NCBI RefSeq assembly: GCF_017874235.1
Contig: NZ_JAGGLC010000001.1
Span: 1 to 64,000 of the forward strand
DNA length: 64,000 nucleotides
Origin: Halolamina salifodinae
Lineage (GTDB): Archaea; Halobacteriota; Halobacteria; Halobacteriales; Haloferacaceae
Direction of reading: 5' to 3'
Below, in pieces: positions 54,829-63,624 of this stretch. The notes under the pieces are model-generated. The model was not told where the DNA came from. It was given only the letters and a program-made list of their open reading frames with translations, and made no database searches. Position 1 is the stretch's first letter, and every line of letters starts with the position of its first letter. The translations under genes and the position numbers were made by a program.

Positions 54829-55676
54829 CCAGCGCCGCACTGGACGCCTGTCTCTGCCTCCTGCTGGTCAGCGCGGCCGCGGTGACCGTCACCAGCGCGC
54901 CCGCACCAGACTCGGGGGTCGCTGAAACAGACAGGGCTGACGCCGTCGCCGAGACGCTGGCCGCGACGACCGCGGACGTTCCCCATCGGCTCCAGCCGGC
55001 TCCGGGCTCGAACGACGACGGGAGCCCGGAGTTCGAACGCGTGGCCCACGGGACACTCGCCTCGCTACTGGCCGATGCTGCGGTCCGAACCGTCCGCGTC
55101 GACGGGACAGCGCTAACCGGGACCAGCGACGGGTTTGCCGACGCGGTCCGCGAGACTGTCCGCGAGCGGCTCCCGCCGCGGACCCGCGTCGTCGTGTATT
55201 GGGAGCCGTACCCGAACGCGCATCTCGGCCGGCAGTTCGCTGTCGGACCGTCGCCGCCGGGCGACGCCGATGTGCACGCCGAGACGGTCCGGGCGCCGAG
55301 CGGCGTCGACTCGCCTTCGTCCGGAGCCGTCTCCTCGGCGACGAACGAGGGATTCGACGCGCTTGGTCGGGTCGTCGCCGAGTCGCTGGTACGTGGGCTC
55401 TTCCCGCCGGCGAAAGGTCGGCTGGCACTGGGCGGCGACGCACCGGTTGACGACCTCGTTCGCCACCGCTACCGACGGGCAAGCGAAGCGTACGGTGTCG
55501 ATACAGCAGCGGCCATCGAACAGGTGGACACGCGTGCTGCGAACCGCCGAATCGCCACAGCGATGCAAGATCGGGTCGTCGCGGACCTTCGAACCAGTAC
55601 CGAGAGCCCCAGCGAGGCGGCAGCCTCGCTCGAACTTGGAACCGTCGAGATCTCCGTCCGAACGTGGTCGCCGTGA
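54825..55676 (+). CDS. Membrane-anchored protein of the pilus-like cluster
   Basis: 283 residues from the ATG 54825, overlapping the previous stop (ATGA). An N-terminal helix (ALDACLCLLLVSAAAVTVTSAP) anchors a soluble outside domain with acidic and Arg-rich helices (DAVRETVRERLPPRTRVVVYW). No known fold. A structural or assembly component is likely from context. Confidence 0.6.
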   Translation: MTSAALDACLCLLLVSAAAVTVTSAPAPDSGVAETDRADAVAETLAATTADVPHRLQPAPGSNDDGSPEFERVAHGTLASLLADAAVRTVRVDGTALTGTSDGFADAVRETVRERLPPRTRVVVYWEPYPNAHLGRQFAVGPSPPGDADVHAETVRAPSGVDSPSSGAVSSATNEGFDALGRVVAESLVRGLFPPAKGRLALGGDAPVDDLVRHRYRRASEAYGVDTAAAIEQVDTRAANRRIATAMQDRVVADLRTSTESPSEAAASLELGTVEISVRTWSP

Positions 55677-58600
55677 GCCTGCACGAGGACCGGCGGGGGC
55701 GGGTGCCGTTCGCGCTCGTCGGCGTCCTGCTGCTGGTCGGCGCGTCGGTGTACGCGACCGGTCTGGCCGACAGGGCGGAGCCGTCGATCGAGCAGCCGGC
55801 CACAGCGGCGATGGACGACGTGGAGCGCGATACGCGACCCGCCCTCCGTGCAGCGGTCCGCGACGCCGCCCGCGAGTCAGCGCGCGAACCGGTCACCGAA
55901 CCAGCAGACACCCCAGCGGGACAGGCACTGAACACGACATCACCGTTCGTCGACGCACTCAGACTCCGGATCGCGGCTGGTGCTCGCCAAGCGCTCTCGG
56001 AGGTCAGCCGGGAGCAGGACGGGGTCCGAGCAACCGCCTCGCTCCCCCTCGTGAACGGATCGACGGCGTCGCTCCGTCGGGCCAAACACGGGATCCAAGT
56101 CCGCCCGGTCGACGACGGGGCGTCGATGCTCGTCACCGTCAGGAACGTCACTGTTCGGGCCCGTGCGGACGGCCGCGTGCTCTCCCAGCGGCGGCTGAAC
56201 GTCACGCTGACTGTCGATGCGCCCGTGCTGGCGCTCCATCAGCGAACTGAACAGTACGAGTCGCGACTGAACCGCGGCGCGCTGGCTGGGCCGGGCCTCT
56301 CGCGCGGGCTGACCGGGCGGCTGACAGCCCTGACGATGGCGCGGGGCTACGGCCGCTACGCCGGCGCGCCGATCCAGAACGTGCTCGGGAACCGCCACGT
56401 TGAGCTATCGACCAACGCCGCGCTGCTGGCCCAGCAGCGGGCGGCGTTCGGCCGCGCGGACCCCGACGGCGCCCGTGCCGTCGACGTGGCGACGGTCCGT
56501 GTCGGCGTGCTCGACGTGCTCGGCGGCCGCCACGACGGCGCCGCCGGCTGGACGAAGACGGTGCTCGACCCGAGCGCCGTCGGCGACAGGACGGAAGCGG
56601 ACGGCTTCGACCCACAGCCACCCGACAGGCCGCCGATCACCGCTGCTCCCGATGCCGTGGCTGACGAAGCATACCTCGATGCCACTGAGGGCCCGGGGAC
56701 AGCCGGGAGCTACCGCGTCCGGAGCCACCTCCGAGCCACGGTGGTGAGTCGGTCGAGTGGGACGCGGCCCGCACCGCGGCTGGAGAACTGGACGCTCCTG
56801 ACCGAGCGCATCGATCAGCGGACGACCGTGAAGGTGATCGAACAGGACTCGAACCGCGCCGAATCAGCGGCCGTCGACGCCCGCCGAAAGGTGATCGTCC
56901 GCCACACCGTCGAGCGAACGTGGTACCGCAACGGGTCGTTCCAAACGACGACCACCGAGTGGACCGAGACGGCGCGCGTCGCCGTGCGCGTCAATGTGGC
57001 GTACGACCCGGACGACACTGCGCCGGATCGGCCGACAGAGCCGCTCTTCGAACGTGGCGGCGCACTCGACGGACCGAACCTCGCCAGCGCTCGTGAGCGG
57101 GCGGCGACCGAGTTGCTCGACGCGAACGGCGGCGTCGACGGCGTCGCCGTAGCTGCCGCGGAACGACGGGATGGAGCGCTGACCCGAGAGCGAACCAGCG
57201 TCGCGGCGCGGCCGGACGGACTCGACGCGTGGGTGCTTGCGGACCTCCGAGAACTCCGCGCGTCCGTCGCGAACGTCTCCGTCACGGTTCCGTCCCGCGA
57301 GGTCGCTGCCGGCGAGGCGAACGCGCCGGCCCTGCTCGCCGCGGCAGTTCGTGAGCGGCGCGCAGCCCTGGTCGACGCGCCGGCGACGTACGACGGCGCC
57401 GCGGACCGGGCACGTGTCGCAGCCCGCGCAGCGTACGTGGACCGCGTTATCGCGGCACTGGAGTCTCGCGCAGCCGACACTCGGGACCGGAACGGCGACT
57501 ACCGAACGGAACTCAGTGGGGGAGCCACCGGTCAGCTCTCGAGGCTGATCGAACTCGGACGGGAGACTGCCGGTGCGGACGATCCCTACCAACGGGACAG
57601 GGAAAGTGGCGAAGAGCTGGTCGTGACCCCTGACGGGTCGCCGGCCTACCTCACGCTGTCGTCGGTCGGCCACCAGCGCGTGCCCACCGTGGCTCCCGGC
57701 GAGTCAGTCCACCCGCTGACCGCGCGGACGACCAACTGGGTCGCCATGCCTTACGGCGACGCCGCTGACGGTGTCGCAGACGCCCTGCTGGGCGGCGGGA
57801 AGCGGCGGGTGAGCCTCGAAACTGCCGCAGCGACGCTGATCGCCGCGAACCGGACGGCCGCGACCGCTGGAACGGCGAACGGCTCAGCGGCCGAGTTAGC
57901 GGCGAACCGTGCGGAACTGACCGCTGCAGTCCGACGGTCGGTCAGGAACGCCGAACGTGAGGTCTGTGCCGCTGTGACTGACGGGACCGGGAACGACCGA
58001 CGGACCTGCCGGGACGCAGTCGTCGACGTGCGCAGCGAATGGCCGACGCTCGGTCACCGCGCACAGGCGATGGGCAACGGGAGCTACGCGGCTGCGTTCG
58101 GCGATGCGCTGGCGGCCCGGGGCGTCGGCGCCGCGGCGGCCGACGAAGCCACCGTTCGTGTGCGGGTTCGGCTCCGAGAGCTCGATGCAAAACGGGAGAC
58201 AGGCGTCCCCGCCGCGATGACGAACCAAACTGCATCCGCGGTCCAGCAGGTGGCCCGGAAAGTCGTCAAGAAGCAGTCGAAGGCCGTGATCCGGAACGAG
58301 AGTGAGCGAGCGATGCGCCGGCTTACGGGTGCCTCGCGACTCCCAGCCGGGGTTCCGGTCGCGCCGCCGCCATACCCCTGGATCGCGAGCGTGAACGCCT
58401 GGAGCGTCACCGTCCGCGGGGAGTACCAGCGATTCGTTGTCCGGGCACGTGGTCCCGCGCCCGATGGTGGTGGCGGCGTCCTCCGATACGTCAGAGATGG
58501 GTCCTCCGTAGCGTTCGACGCCGACGGCGACGGCCAAGCGGAGCGACTGGGCCGAAACGACCACGTCTCGTTCGAGGCGTCGACGACCGTCGTCGCCGTC

Positions 58601-58723
58601 GTGCCGCCGGGACCGCCCGGGATCGGCGACGTGGACGGGAACCGGGACGAACGGTCGCCGGGATGGCCCTGCCCGGGCGACGAGGAGACTGATCGCTGCA
58701 CGCGGGGTGAACAACCGGAGTAA
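55673..58723 (+). CDS. Giant exported protein of the pilus-like cluster
   Basis: 1016 residues from the GTG at 55673 (GTGA overlap; another GTG at 55664). The head RRGRVPFALVGVLLLVGASV looks like a class III signal or anchor helix. The rest is a long extracellular region with alternating beta parts and Ala/Arg/Glu-rich helices, several N-glycosylation sequons (for example NTT, NGS, NVT), and a Pro/Gly-rich tail with two Cys (PCPGDEETDRC). No family with known function was recognised. It could be a pilus tip, adhesin or surface stalk. Confidence 0.65.
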   Translation: MSLHEDRRGRVPFALVGVLLLVGASVYATGLADRAEPSIEQPATAAMDDVERDTRPALRAAVRDAARESAREPVTEPADTPAGQALNTTSPFVDALRLRIAAGARQALSEVSREQDGVRATASLPLVNGSTASLRRAKHGIQVRPVDDGASMLVTVRNVTVRARADGRVLSQRRLNVTLTVDAPVLALHQRTEQYESRLNRGALAGPGLSRGLTGRLTALTMARGYGRYAGAPIQNVLGNRHVELSTNAALLAQQRAAFGRADPDGARAVDVATVRVGVLDVLGGRHDGAAGWTKTVLDPSAVGDRTEADGFDPQPPDRPPITAAPDAVADEAYLDATEGPGTAGSYRVRSHLRATVVSRSSGTRPAPRLENWTLLTERIDQRTTVKVIEQDSNRAESAAVDARRKVIVRHTVERTWYRNGSFQTTTTEWTETARVAVRVNVAYDPDDTAPDRPTEPLFERGGALDGPNLASARERAATELLDANGGVDGVAVAAAERRDGALTRERTSVAARPDGLDAWVLADLRELRASVANVSVTVPSREVAAGEANAPALLAAAVRERRAALVDAPATYDGAADRARVAARAAYVDRVIAALESRAADTRDRNGDYRTELSGGATGQLSRLIELGRETAGADDPYQRDRESGEELVVTPDGSPAYLTLSSVGHQRVPTVAPGESVHPLTARTTNWVAMPYGDAADGVADALLGGGKRRVSLETAAATLIAANRTAATAGTANGSAAELAANRAELTAAVRRSVRNAEREVCAAVTDGTGNDRRTCRDAVVDVRSEWPTLGHRAQAMGNGSYAAAFGDALAARGVGAAAADEATVRVRVRLRELDAKRETGVPAAMTNQTASAVQQVARKVVKKQSKAVIRNESERAMRRLTGASRLPAGVPVAPPPYPWIASVNAWSVTVRGEYQRFVVRARGPAPDGGGGVLRYVRDGSSVAFDADGDGQAERLGRNDHVSFEASTTVVAVVPPGPPGIGDVDGNRDERSPGWPCPGDEETDRCTRGEQPE

Positions 58724-58757
58724 CAACGGTTTTGGCCGGGCGACGCCACCCACGGGT

Positions 58758-59183
58758 ATGTTGCACGACGTAGCCGAAATCGGCGACGCGCCGTCGCCGT
58801 CGGCGCTCCGCGCGGCCTACTTCGAGGAGATGGCGGCAGTCGTCGCCGAGTTGGGCGTCGACACGGTCGTCGGCGGCACCGGCCTCGACCGGGCGACTGT
58901 CGCGGCCATCGAGTCGGGAGAGACGCCCGAACTCACCCTCGAGGAGGCCGCCGAAGTGCTGGCGCTCGGCGACGCCGCGCCCGACACCGAGGCCATCGCG
59001 TGGGAGGCCCGCGACCACGTGCTGATGGGGATGACCGCGGCGGTCGTCGACGTCGACACCGTGGCACGGGAGACCGATCTCGACCTCGATGCCAAGGAGG
59101 TCCAGCAGGCAATCGAGGGGCGACTCCCGACCACGCTCGCACAGTTCGCGGCGATCCAGGCGTTCATCGACGGCCGGCGCTGA
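58758..59183 (+). CDS. DUF5791-type haloarchaeal protein
   Basis: 141 residues. SALRAAYFEEMAAVVAELG, LTLEEAAEVLALGD, DHVLMGMTAAVVDVDTVA and KEVQQAIEGRLPTTLAQFAAI match a small helical haloarchaeal family of unknown function. Its stop overlaps the next gene's start by one base (TGATG), so the two are coupled. Confidence 0.78.
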   Translation: MLHDVAEIGDAPSPSALRAAYFEEMAAVVAELGVDTVVGGTGLDRATVAAIESGETPELTLEEAAEVLALGDAAPDTEAIAWEARDHVLMGMTAAVVDVDTVARETDLDLDAKEVQQAIEGRLPTTLAQFAAIQAFIDGRR

Positions 59184-60061
59184 TGGGCGTCCTCGTTCTC
59201 GGCTGTGGCTACATCGGCCGCGAGTTCGGGAAACGGCTCGTCGACGCGGGCCACGACGTGACCGGCGTCGTTCGATCCGCATCGAGCGCGGATGCGGTGG
59301 CGGCCGACGGGATCGATCCGGTCCAAGCGGATCTGACCGACTCCGGCGTCGTCGCCGACCTCCCGGATGCCGACGTGCTGGTGTTCTCGGCCTCGGCGGG
59401 TCGCGGGAGCGTCGAAGAAGCCCGGGCGCTCTACATCGACGGACTCGGCGGGGTGATTTCAGAGTTCGAGGAGCGGGCTTCTCCCCCCAGCCGACTGCTG
59501 TTCACCTCGACGACCGGCGTCTACGGCGACCACGGCGGCGACTGGGTCGACGAATCGACGCCCATCGGTCCCGAGCGACCCAAGGCCGAGGTGATCGCGG
59601 AGGCCGAAGACATCGTCCGCAAGAGCGCGTTCGACGCCACGATTGCCCGTTTCGCCGGGCTCTACGGACCCGGGCGCTACCGGCTGTCGTCGTACCTCGA
59701 TTCCGTGACGGCGGGCTGGCGGAACGCCGTCCATCGCGACGACGCCGCGGGCGCGCTGGCGTGGTTCGTGACCGAGGACGTGGCTCGCGAGGAGACGGTG
59801 TTGGTGAGCGACGGCAGCCCCGTGGATCGCTGGGAGTTCGGTGACTGGCTGGCCGACCAGTGCGGGGAGCCAACCCCGGAGAAACTCACCGTCGAGGAAC
59901 GGCTCGACGGACTGCCGGAGTCGGCGAGCCTGCGAGTCGCGAGTCAGAAGCGCTGTCGGAACGACCGGCTGGAGGCGCTTGGGTACGATCTGACCTACCC
60001 GTCAGTGTACGAGGGGTACGAAGCCGCCATCGACGCCTATCGGCGCGGCGAGGACGTATAA
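59183..60061 (+). CDS. NAD-dependent epimerase/dehydratase family protein
   Basis: 292 residues. It starts VLVLGCGYIGREFGKRL, an unusual GCGYIG form of the Rossmann motif seen in YeeZ-like SDR proteins. TSTTGVYGDHGGDWVDE and the loss of a clear YxxxK catalytic pair suggest an atypical member. It is coupled to the DUF5791 gene and convergent with the next gene (3-bp gap). The substrate is unknown. Confidence 0.8.
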   Translation: MGVLVLGCGYIGREFGKRLVDAGHDVTGVVRSASSADAVAADGIDPVQADLTDSGVVADLPDADVLVFSASAGRGSVEEARALYIDGLGGVISEFEERASPPSRLLFTSTTGVYGDHGGDWVDESTPIGPERPKAEVIAEAEDIVRKSAFDATIARFAGLYGPGRYRLSSYLDSVTAGWRNAVHRDDAAGALAWFVTEDVAREETVLVSDGSPVDRWEFGDWLADQCGEPTPEKLTVEERLDGLPESASLRVASQKRCRNDRLEALGYDLTYPSVYEGYEAAIDAYRRGEDV

Positions 60062-60064
60062 GCG

Positions 60065-61060
60065 CTACCGGCCCTGTCGGAGCTCTTCGATCAGCTGTTC
60101 GATCAGGTCGTTCTGGCGTTCGAGTTCCGTCTGCTGGGTTTCGATGGCCGTCCGGAGGTCGTCGATCTCCGCGGCGAGATCAGCAACGTCGGGGTCTTCG
60201 GATTCGGCCTCGGTCTCAGCAGTCGTCGACTCCCCGGTACTCCGGGTGGTTTCCTCAGTCACCTGCTCGATGATCCGGTCGGTGGCGGTGGATTCGGACT
60301 CCTCAGTGGTGGAGTCCGCTTCCTCGCCGGTGGTGTCGACCTCGTCCTCGCCGAACAGTTCCGGGCCCTCGCCGAACGGCGAGTCCGTGTCCGCCGCGGC
60401 GTCGCCCTCGGTAGCGTCCTCGTCGGCGTGTGCCGCGCGGAGTTCCTCGACGCTCTGGACGTCGTGGTAGGAGAGCAGCGCGTCGGTGATGGCCGCCTCG
60501 ACCGCCCGGGCCTCGTCGTTGGGCGTCTTGAAGCGCTCCTGCCGGCCGCCGTGGGTCAGGACGACGCTGGTCGCGACGTTCCCCGGCTCGAAGTCGAGGT
60601 CCGTGACGTTCTCGAAGGCGTACTCCTCGAACTCCTCGTCCCAGACGGCCTGCCCGATGTGTTTGACGACGCGCCGGTCGGTGATCACGAGGGTGAGCTC
60701 CGAGAAGCGGAACGTCCGCTTGACGGTCTCGCCGGCGTCGGTGATCCCGTGGGCGTCGAGCACGCCAGCGAGCAGCGGGTGGAGCACGTCGTCGAGGTTC
60801 CCTTTCGGGATCGAGAGCGTCTCCTCGCCGTCGAGGCCGTAGTCGAGCGTGAGTTTGGCTTTGCGTCGGCTCGTCGTCAGTGTGATGCGCTCGGCGTCGT
60901 GGGGGAATGCCTCGACGGTCTCGTCGGAGAGCAGCCCCTCGGCGCGGTAGACGAGCGTCCGGATCGGGGTGACCACGAGGCGGTCCTCGCCGCCAAGCGT
61001 GACCTCCGCGACCGGTTCCTCGCCGTCGAGATGCTCGGTGAGGGTCTCCGGCAGGCTCAT
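60065..61060 (-). CDS. Haloarchaeal hypothetical protein with PH-like part and coiled-coil end
   Basis: 331 residues. The first ~190 residues are beta-rich in two similar halves (EDRLVVTPIRTLVYRAEG and ELTLVITDRRVVKHIG), as in PH-like domains. A ~90-residue acidic Thr/Ser/Glu-rich linker follows, and the C-terminus is a short coiled coil (IDDLRTAIETQQTELERQND). Function unknown; may bind membranes or proteins. Confidence 0.65.
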   Translation of the reverse strand: MSLPETLTEHLDGEEPVAEVTLGGEDRLVVTPIRTLVYRAEGLLSDETVEAFPHDAERITLTTSRRKAKLTLDYGLDGEETLSIPKGNLDDVLHPLLAGVLDAHGITDAGETVKRTFRFSELTLVITDRRVVKHIGQAVWDEEFEEYAFENVTDLDFEPGNVATSVVLTHGGRQERFKTPNDEARAVEAAITDALLSYHDVQSVEELRAAHADEDATEGDAAADTDSPFGEGPELFGEDEVDTTGEEADSTTEESESTATDRIIEQVTEETTRSTGESTTAETEAESEDPDVADLAAEIDDLRTAIETQQTELERQNDLIEQLIEELRQGR

Positions 61061-61156
61061 ACTCGGGGGTTCGCGCGCCGGGGCATAAATCCGCGTGGCT
61101 CGACGGCCGTCGGAGATGGGAGGGTTTAAGTCCGAGATGCGATTACGCAGGAGTGC

Positions 61157-61306
61157 GGCCGGGTGGCTTAGCTGGACATAGCGCCGCACTCATAGGGTAT
61201 CGAGATTCGGTGCGGTACGCCTAGGAACCATCCGCAGCCCTCGGGGCCCGCCGAGCCTCGAACCTGGGTCATGCGGAGATCGCGGGTTCGGAGCCCGCCC
61301 CGGCCA
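61157..61306 (+). tRNA. Elongator tRNA-Met(CAU) with a 76-nt intron
   Basis: A 150-nt gene. Acceptor GGCCGGG/CCCGGCC has discriminator A. The anticodon stem is CCGCA/TGCGG and the loop C-T-CAT-A; the intron (61195-61270) follows base 37 and ends before loop base A. The mature tRNA is 74 nt. An intron of about 75 nt in elongator tRNA-Met is known in Haloferax volcanii. The acceptor/T-arm end plus trailer is repeated at 61465. Confidence 0.92.
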
Positions 61307-61436
61307 TTCTCACGGTTCGCAACGACGACGAGCGAACGCTGTGAGCGAGGAGTCCGAGAACCGTGTATCGGACCGTCGCGGGCGGAGAGCCCGGAACGGT
61401 CGCCGTGAACGGAGCGTCGCGGCGTGAACGGCGATA

Positions 61437-61457
61437 CGGGAGAGCTTTGCTCTCCCG
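61437..61457. repeat. Perfect hairpin with a three-base loop
   Basis: CGGGAGAGC, loop TTT, GCTCTCCCG (9-bp stem), just before the second copy of the tRNA-Met 3' end. Confidence 0.55.
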
Positions 61458-61464
61458 GAAGTTC

Positions 61465-61519
61465 GAGCCCGCCCCGGCCATTCTCACGGTTCGCAACGAC
61501 GACGAGCGAACGCTGTGAG
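61465..61519 (+). repeat. Detached copy of the elongator tRNA-Met 3' end and trailer hairpin
   Basis: 55 bases identical to 61291-61345, spacing 174. The copied block includes the tRNA end (GAGCCCGCCCCGGCCA) and the trailer, which folds as a hairpin (CTCAC...GTGAG, GTTCGC/GCGAAC). Upstream of the block the T loop differs by one base. No gene lies in the 61307-61568 interval. Confidence 0.85.
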
Positions 61520-61568
61520 CCACGCCCCCTCCGGCCAACTTTTAGCCGTCGCCTGCGAGAGGGCAGGT

Positions 61569-62357
61569 ATGACCGACCGCCCACGGACCGAGGGGATGGA
61601 GCTCCGGGAGAAACTCGCCGCCGACGAGGCGCCAATCGGCAGCTGGGTGTCGCTCGGATCGACGGCTGCCGCCGAAGTCGCCGGGGGCCTCGGCTTCGAC
61701 TTCGTCGTCGCCGACACCGAACACACCCCCCTATCAGTCGAGAGTGCGGGCGAACTCGTCCGCGCCGTCGACGCCGCCGGCGACACCGACACGGTCGTCC
61801 GGGTGCCCGAGAACGACACCACCGAGGTCAAGCGCGCGCTCGATCTCGGCGCCGCGGGCGTGATGGCGCCCAATATCGAGAGCGCCGGCGCGGCCGAGGC
61901 ACTGGTCTCGGCCACGCGCTACCCGCCGGAGGGTGTCCGTGGCGTCGCCGGCAGCCGAGCCAACGACTACGGCACGCACACGAAAGCGTACTTCGAGAAC
62001 GCCAACGAGTCCATCGCGGTGATCCCGCAGATCGAGTCCGCCGCCGGCGTCGAGCACGCCGACGAGATCGCGGCCGTCGACGGCGTCGACACGCTGTTCG
62101 TCGGGCCCGCCGACCTCTCGGCGAGCCTCGGCTGCTTCGGCGAGTACGACGACCCGACCTTCCTCGACGCGCTTGACCGCGTGTTCGCGGCGGCTGAAGA
62201 GGCCGGCGTTCCGGTCGGCACGCTCGCGACCGGACCCACGGAGATCGACTCGTGGCACGAACGCGGCTTCGACTATCTGATCGTCGGCACGGACATCGGC
62301 TACCTCCGGCAGGGCGCGAAGGCCGCAAAAGAACACTACGAGTCGCTGTCTCGGTAG
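61569..62357 (+). CDS. HpcH/HpaI-type class II aldolase
   Basis: A 262-residue TIM-barrel, metal-dependent aldolase/citrate lyase-like enzyme. FVVADTEHTPLS (base His), VRVPENDTTEVKRALDLGAAGVMAPNI, the metal Glu in IPQIESAAG and the metal Asp in FVGPADLSASLG are all present. It would split 4-hydroxy-2-oxo acids to pyruvate or glyoxylate plus an aldehyde; the exact substrate is unknown. ATG at 61569 begins right before EGMELREKLAA. Confidence 0.88.
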   Translation: MTDRPRTEGMELREKLAADEAPIGSWVSLGSTAAAEVAGGLGFDFVVADTEHTPLSVESAGELVRAVDAAGDTDTVVRVPENDTTEVKRALDLGAAGVMAPNIESAGAAEALVSATRYPPEGVRGVAGSRANDYGTHTKAYFENANESIAVIPQIESAAGVEHADEIAAVDGVDTLFVGPADLSASLGCFGEYDDPTFLDALDRVFAAAEEAGVPVGTLATGPTEIDSWHERGFDYLIVGTDIGYLRQGAKAAKEHYESLSR

Positions 62358-62412
62358 GCGGATCCACGGGCCCTCGCCGGCCCAGGCGAACACAGCGTCC
62401 GGTGGGGGTTCT

Positions 62413-62751
62413 CTACTCGCTCGGTTCTGCGTCGGTATCGGATTCGGCGGCGCTCTCGGCGTCGGACTCACTCGGGACGTCCGTCCCGCGACGCAGGCCG
62501 TAGTAGCCCGGCGCGCCCTCCTCGGGTGGGTCGGCGACGACGAGTTCCTCGGCGTTGTTCATCACCCACGGGACCGCCCAGTCCAGCAGCACCGACTCGG
62601 TCTCCTCGTCGATGTCGGCGTCGGGGTCGAGCCCCTGAAGCAGGCGGGCGATCTCGTAGATGGTGTACATCTCCTCCGCGGCCAGTAGCTCCTCGGGCGT
62701 GTAGAAGTCACACGGGAACAGCTGGTCGAAACTCTCCTTGGTACGTGGCAT
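62413..62751 (-). CDS. DUF5827-type haloarchaeal protein
   Basis: 112 residues. CDFYTPEELLAAEEMYTIYEIARLLQGLDPDADIDEETE and LLDWAVPWVMNNAEELVVADP are the recognisable core of this small acidic haloarchaeal family; the tail is acidic and disordered. Function unknown. Confidence 0.75.
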   Translation of the reverse strand: MPRTKESFDQLFPCDFYTPEELLAAEEMYTIYEIARLLQGLDPDADIDEETESVLLDWAVPWVMNNAEELVVADPPEEGAPGYYGLRRGTDVPSESDAESAAESDTDAEPSE

Positions 62752-62853
62752 ACGCCGTCGTTCGGCCGGAGCCGCGTAAACGCTACCGGTCCGGAACCGG
62801 CGTCGAAAGAAAATCGGGACGGTGACGCGTTCGTCGCTGCGTGCTCAGCTTGC

Positions 62854-63456
62854 TTATTCAAATAGCGCGACGGCCTGCTCGTAGCGGGCCGACGGCTCTT
62901 CCCAATCGACTACCTCGAAGAACGCGTCGATGAAGTCGCCGCGTGCCGGGCCGTAGTCGTAGTAGTAGGAGTGCTCCCAGACGTCGAGGGCCAGAATCGG
63001 GTGCGAGCCCCAGAGTGCGCCCTTGTCGTGCTTGTCGACGACGACGTTGCGAAGCTGGTTGCTGTAGGAGTCGTACACCAGCAGCGCCCAGCCGCCGGCG
63101 GACGACGCCGAAGCCTCGAACTCGCCCTTCCAGGCGTCGTAGGAGCCGAAGTCCTCCTCGATCCGGTCACGGAGCGCGCCGGTCGGCTCGTCGCCGCCCT
63201 CGGGCCCCATGGACTTCCAGAACAGGTCGTGGAGGATGTGCCCCGACCCGTTGTGGGTCACGTTCCCGATAGCGCCCGGCGAGGAGCCGAACTCCCCGTT
63301 CTCGCGGTTCTCCGCGAGGGTTTCCTCGGCGCTGTTCCAGCCGTTGACGTAGCCCTGGTGGTGCGTATCGTGATGCCACGTCAGGACCTGCTCGGAGATG
63401 GAGGGTTCAAGCGCGTCGTACTCGTACGGTAGCGGCGGTAGTTCGTACTCAGTCAT
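62854..63456 (-). CDS. sod: Superoxide dismutase (Mn/Fe type)
   Basis: A 200-residue SOD. Metal ligands are the His in TWHHDTHHQGYVNG, the His in GSGHILHDLFW, and Asp and His in LALDVWEHSYYYDYG. It converts superoxide to peroxide and oxygen in the cytosol; haloarchaeal members use Mn. ATG at 63456 gives the usual start (MTEYELPPLPYEYDAL); an ATG at 63471 would add five residues. Confidence 0.95.
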   Translation of the reverse strand: MTEYELPPLPYEYDALEPSISEQVLTWHHDTHHQGYVNGWNSAEETLAENRENGEFGSSPGAIGNVTHNGSGHILHDLFWKSMGPEGGDEPTGALRDRIEEDFGSYDAWKGEFEASASSAGGWALLVYDSYSNQLRNVVVDKHDKGALWGSHPILALDVWEHSYYYDYGPARGDFIDAFFEVVDWEEPSARYEQAVALFE

Positions 63457-63624
63457 CGGTGAATCACCCATCAGTGTGTTGGGTTACGGTTCGTGTTAAA
63501 CATTGGTGAAAACGAACGTTACCGACTCACACACCCACTTTCGGCCCGCGGTGGATTTCCACGGTCGCCAGCAGAGCGTTCCGGAACGGGCACGCACTTA
63601 CGTCGGTGGGTTAGAGTGGTGGGT

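Noticed and set aside
61195..61270. A small RNA gene inside the tRNA-Met gene
   Set aside because: The position after base 37 and the known haloarchaeal intron of about 75 nt explain it as a tRNA intron.
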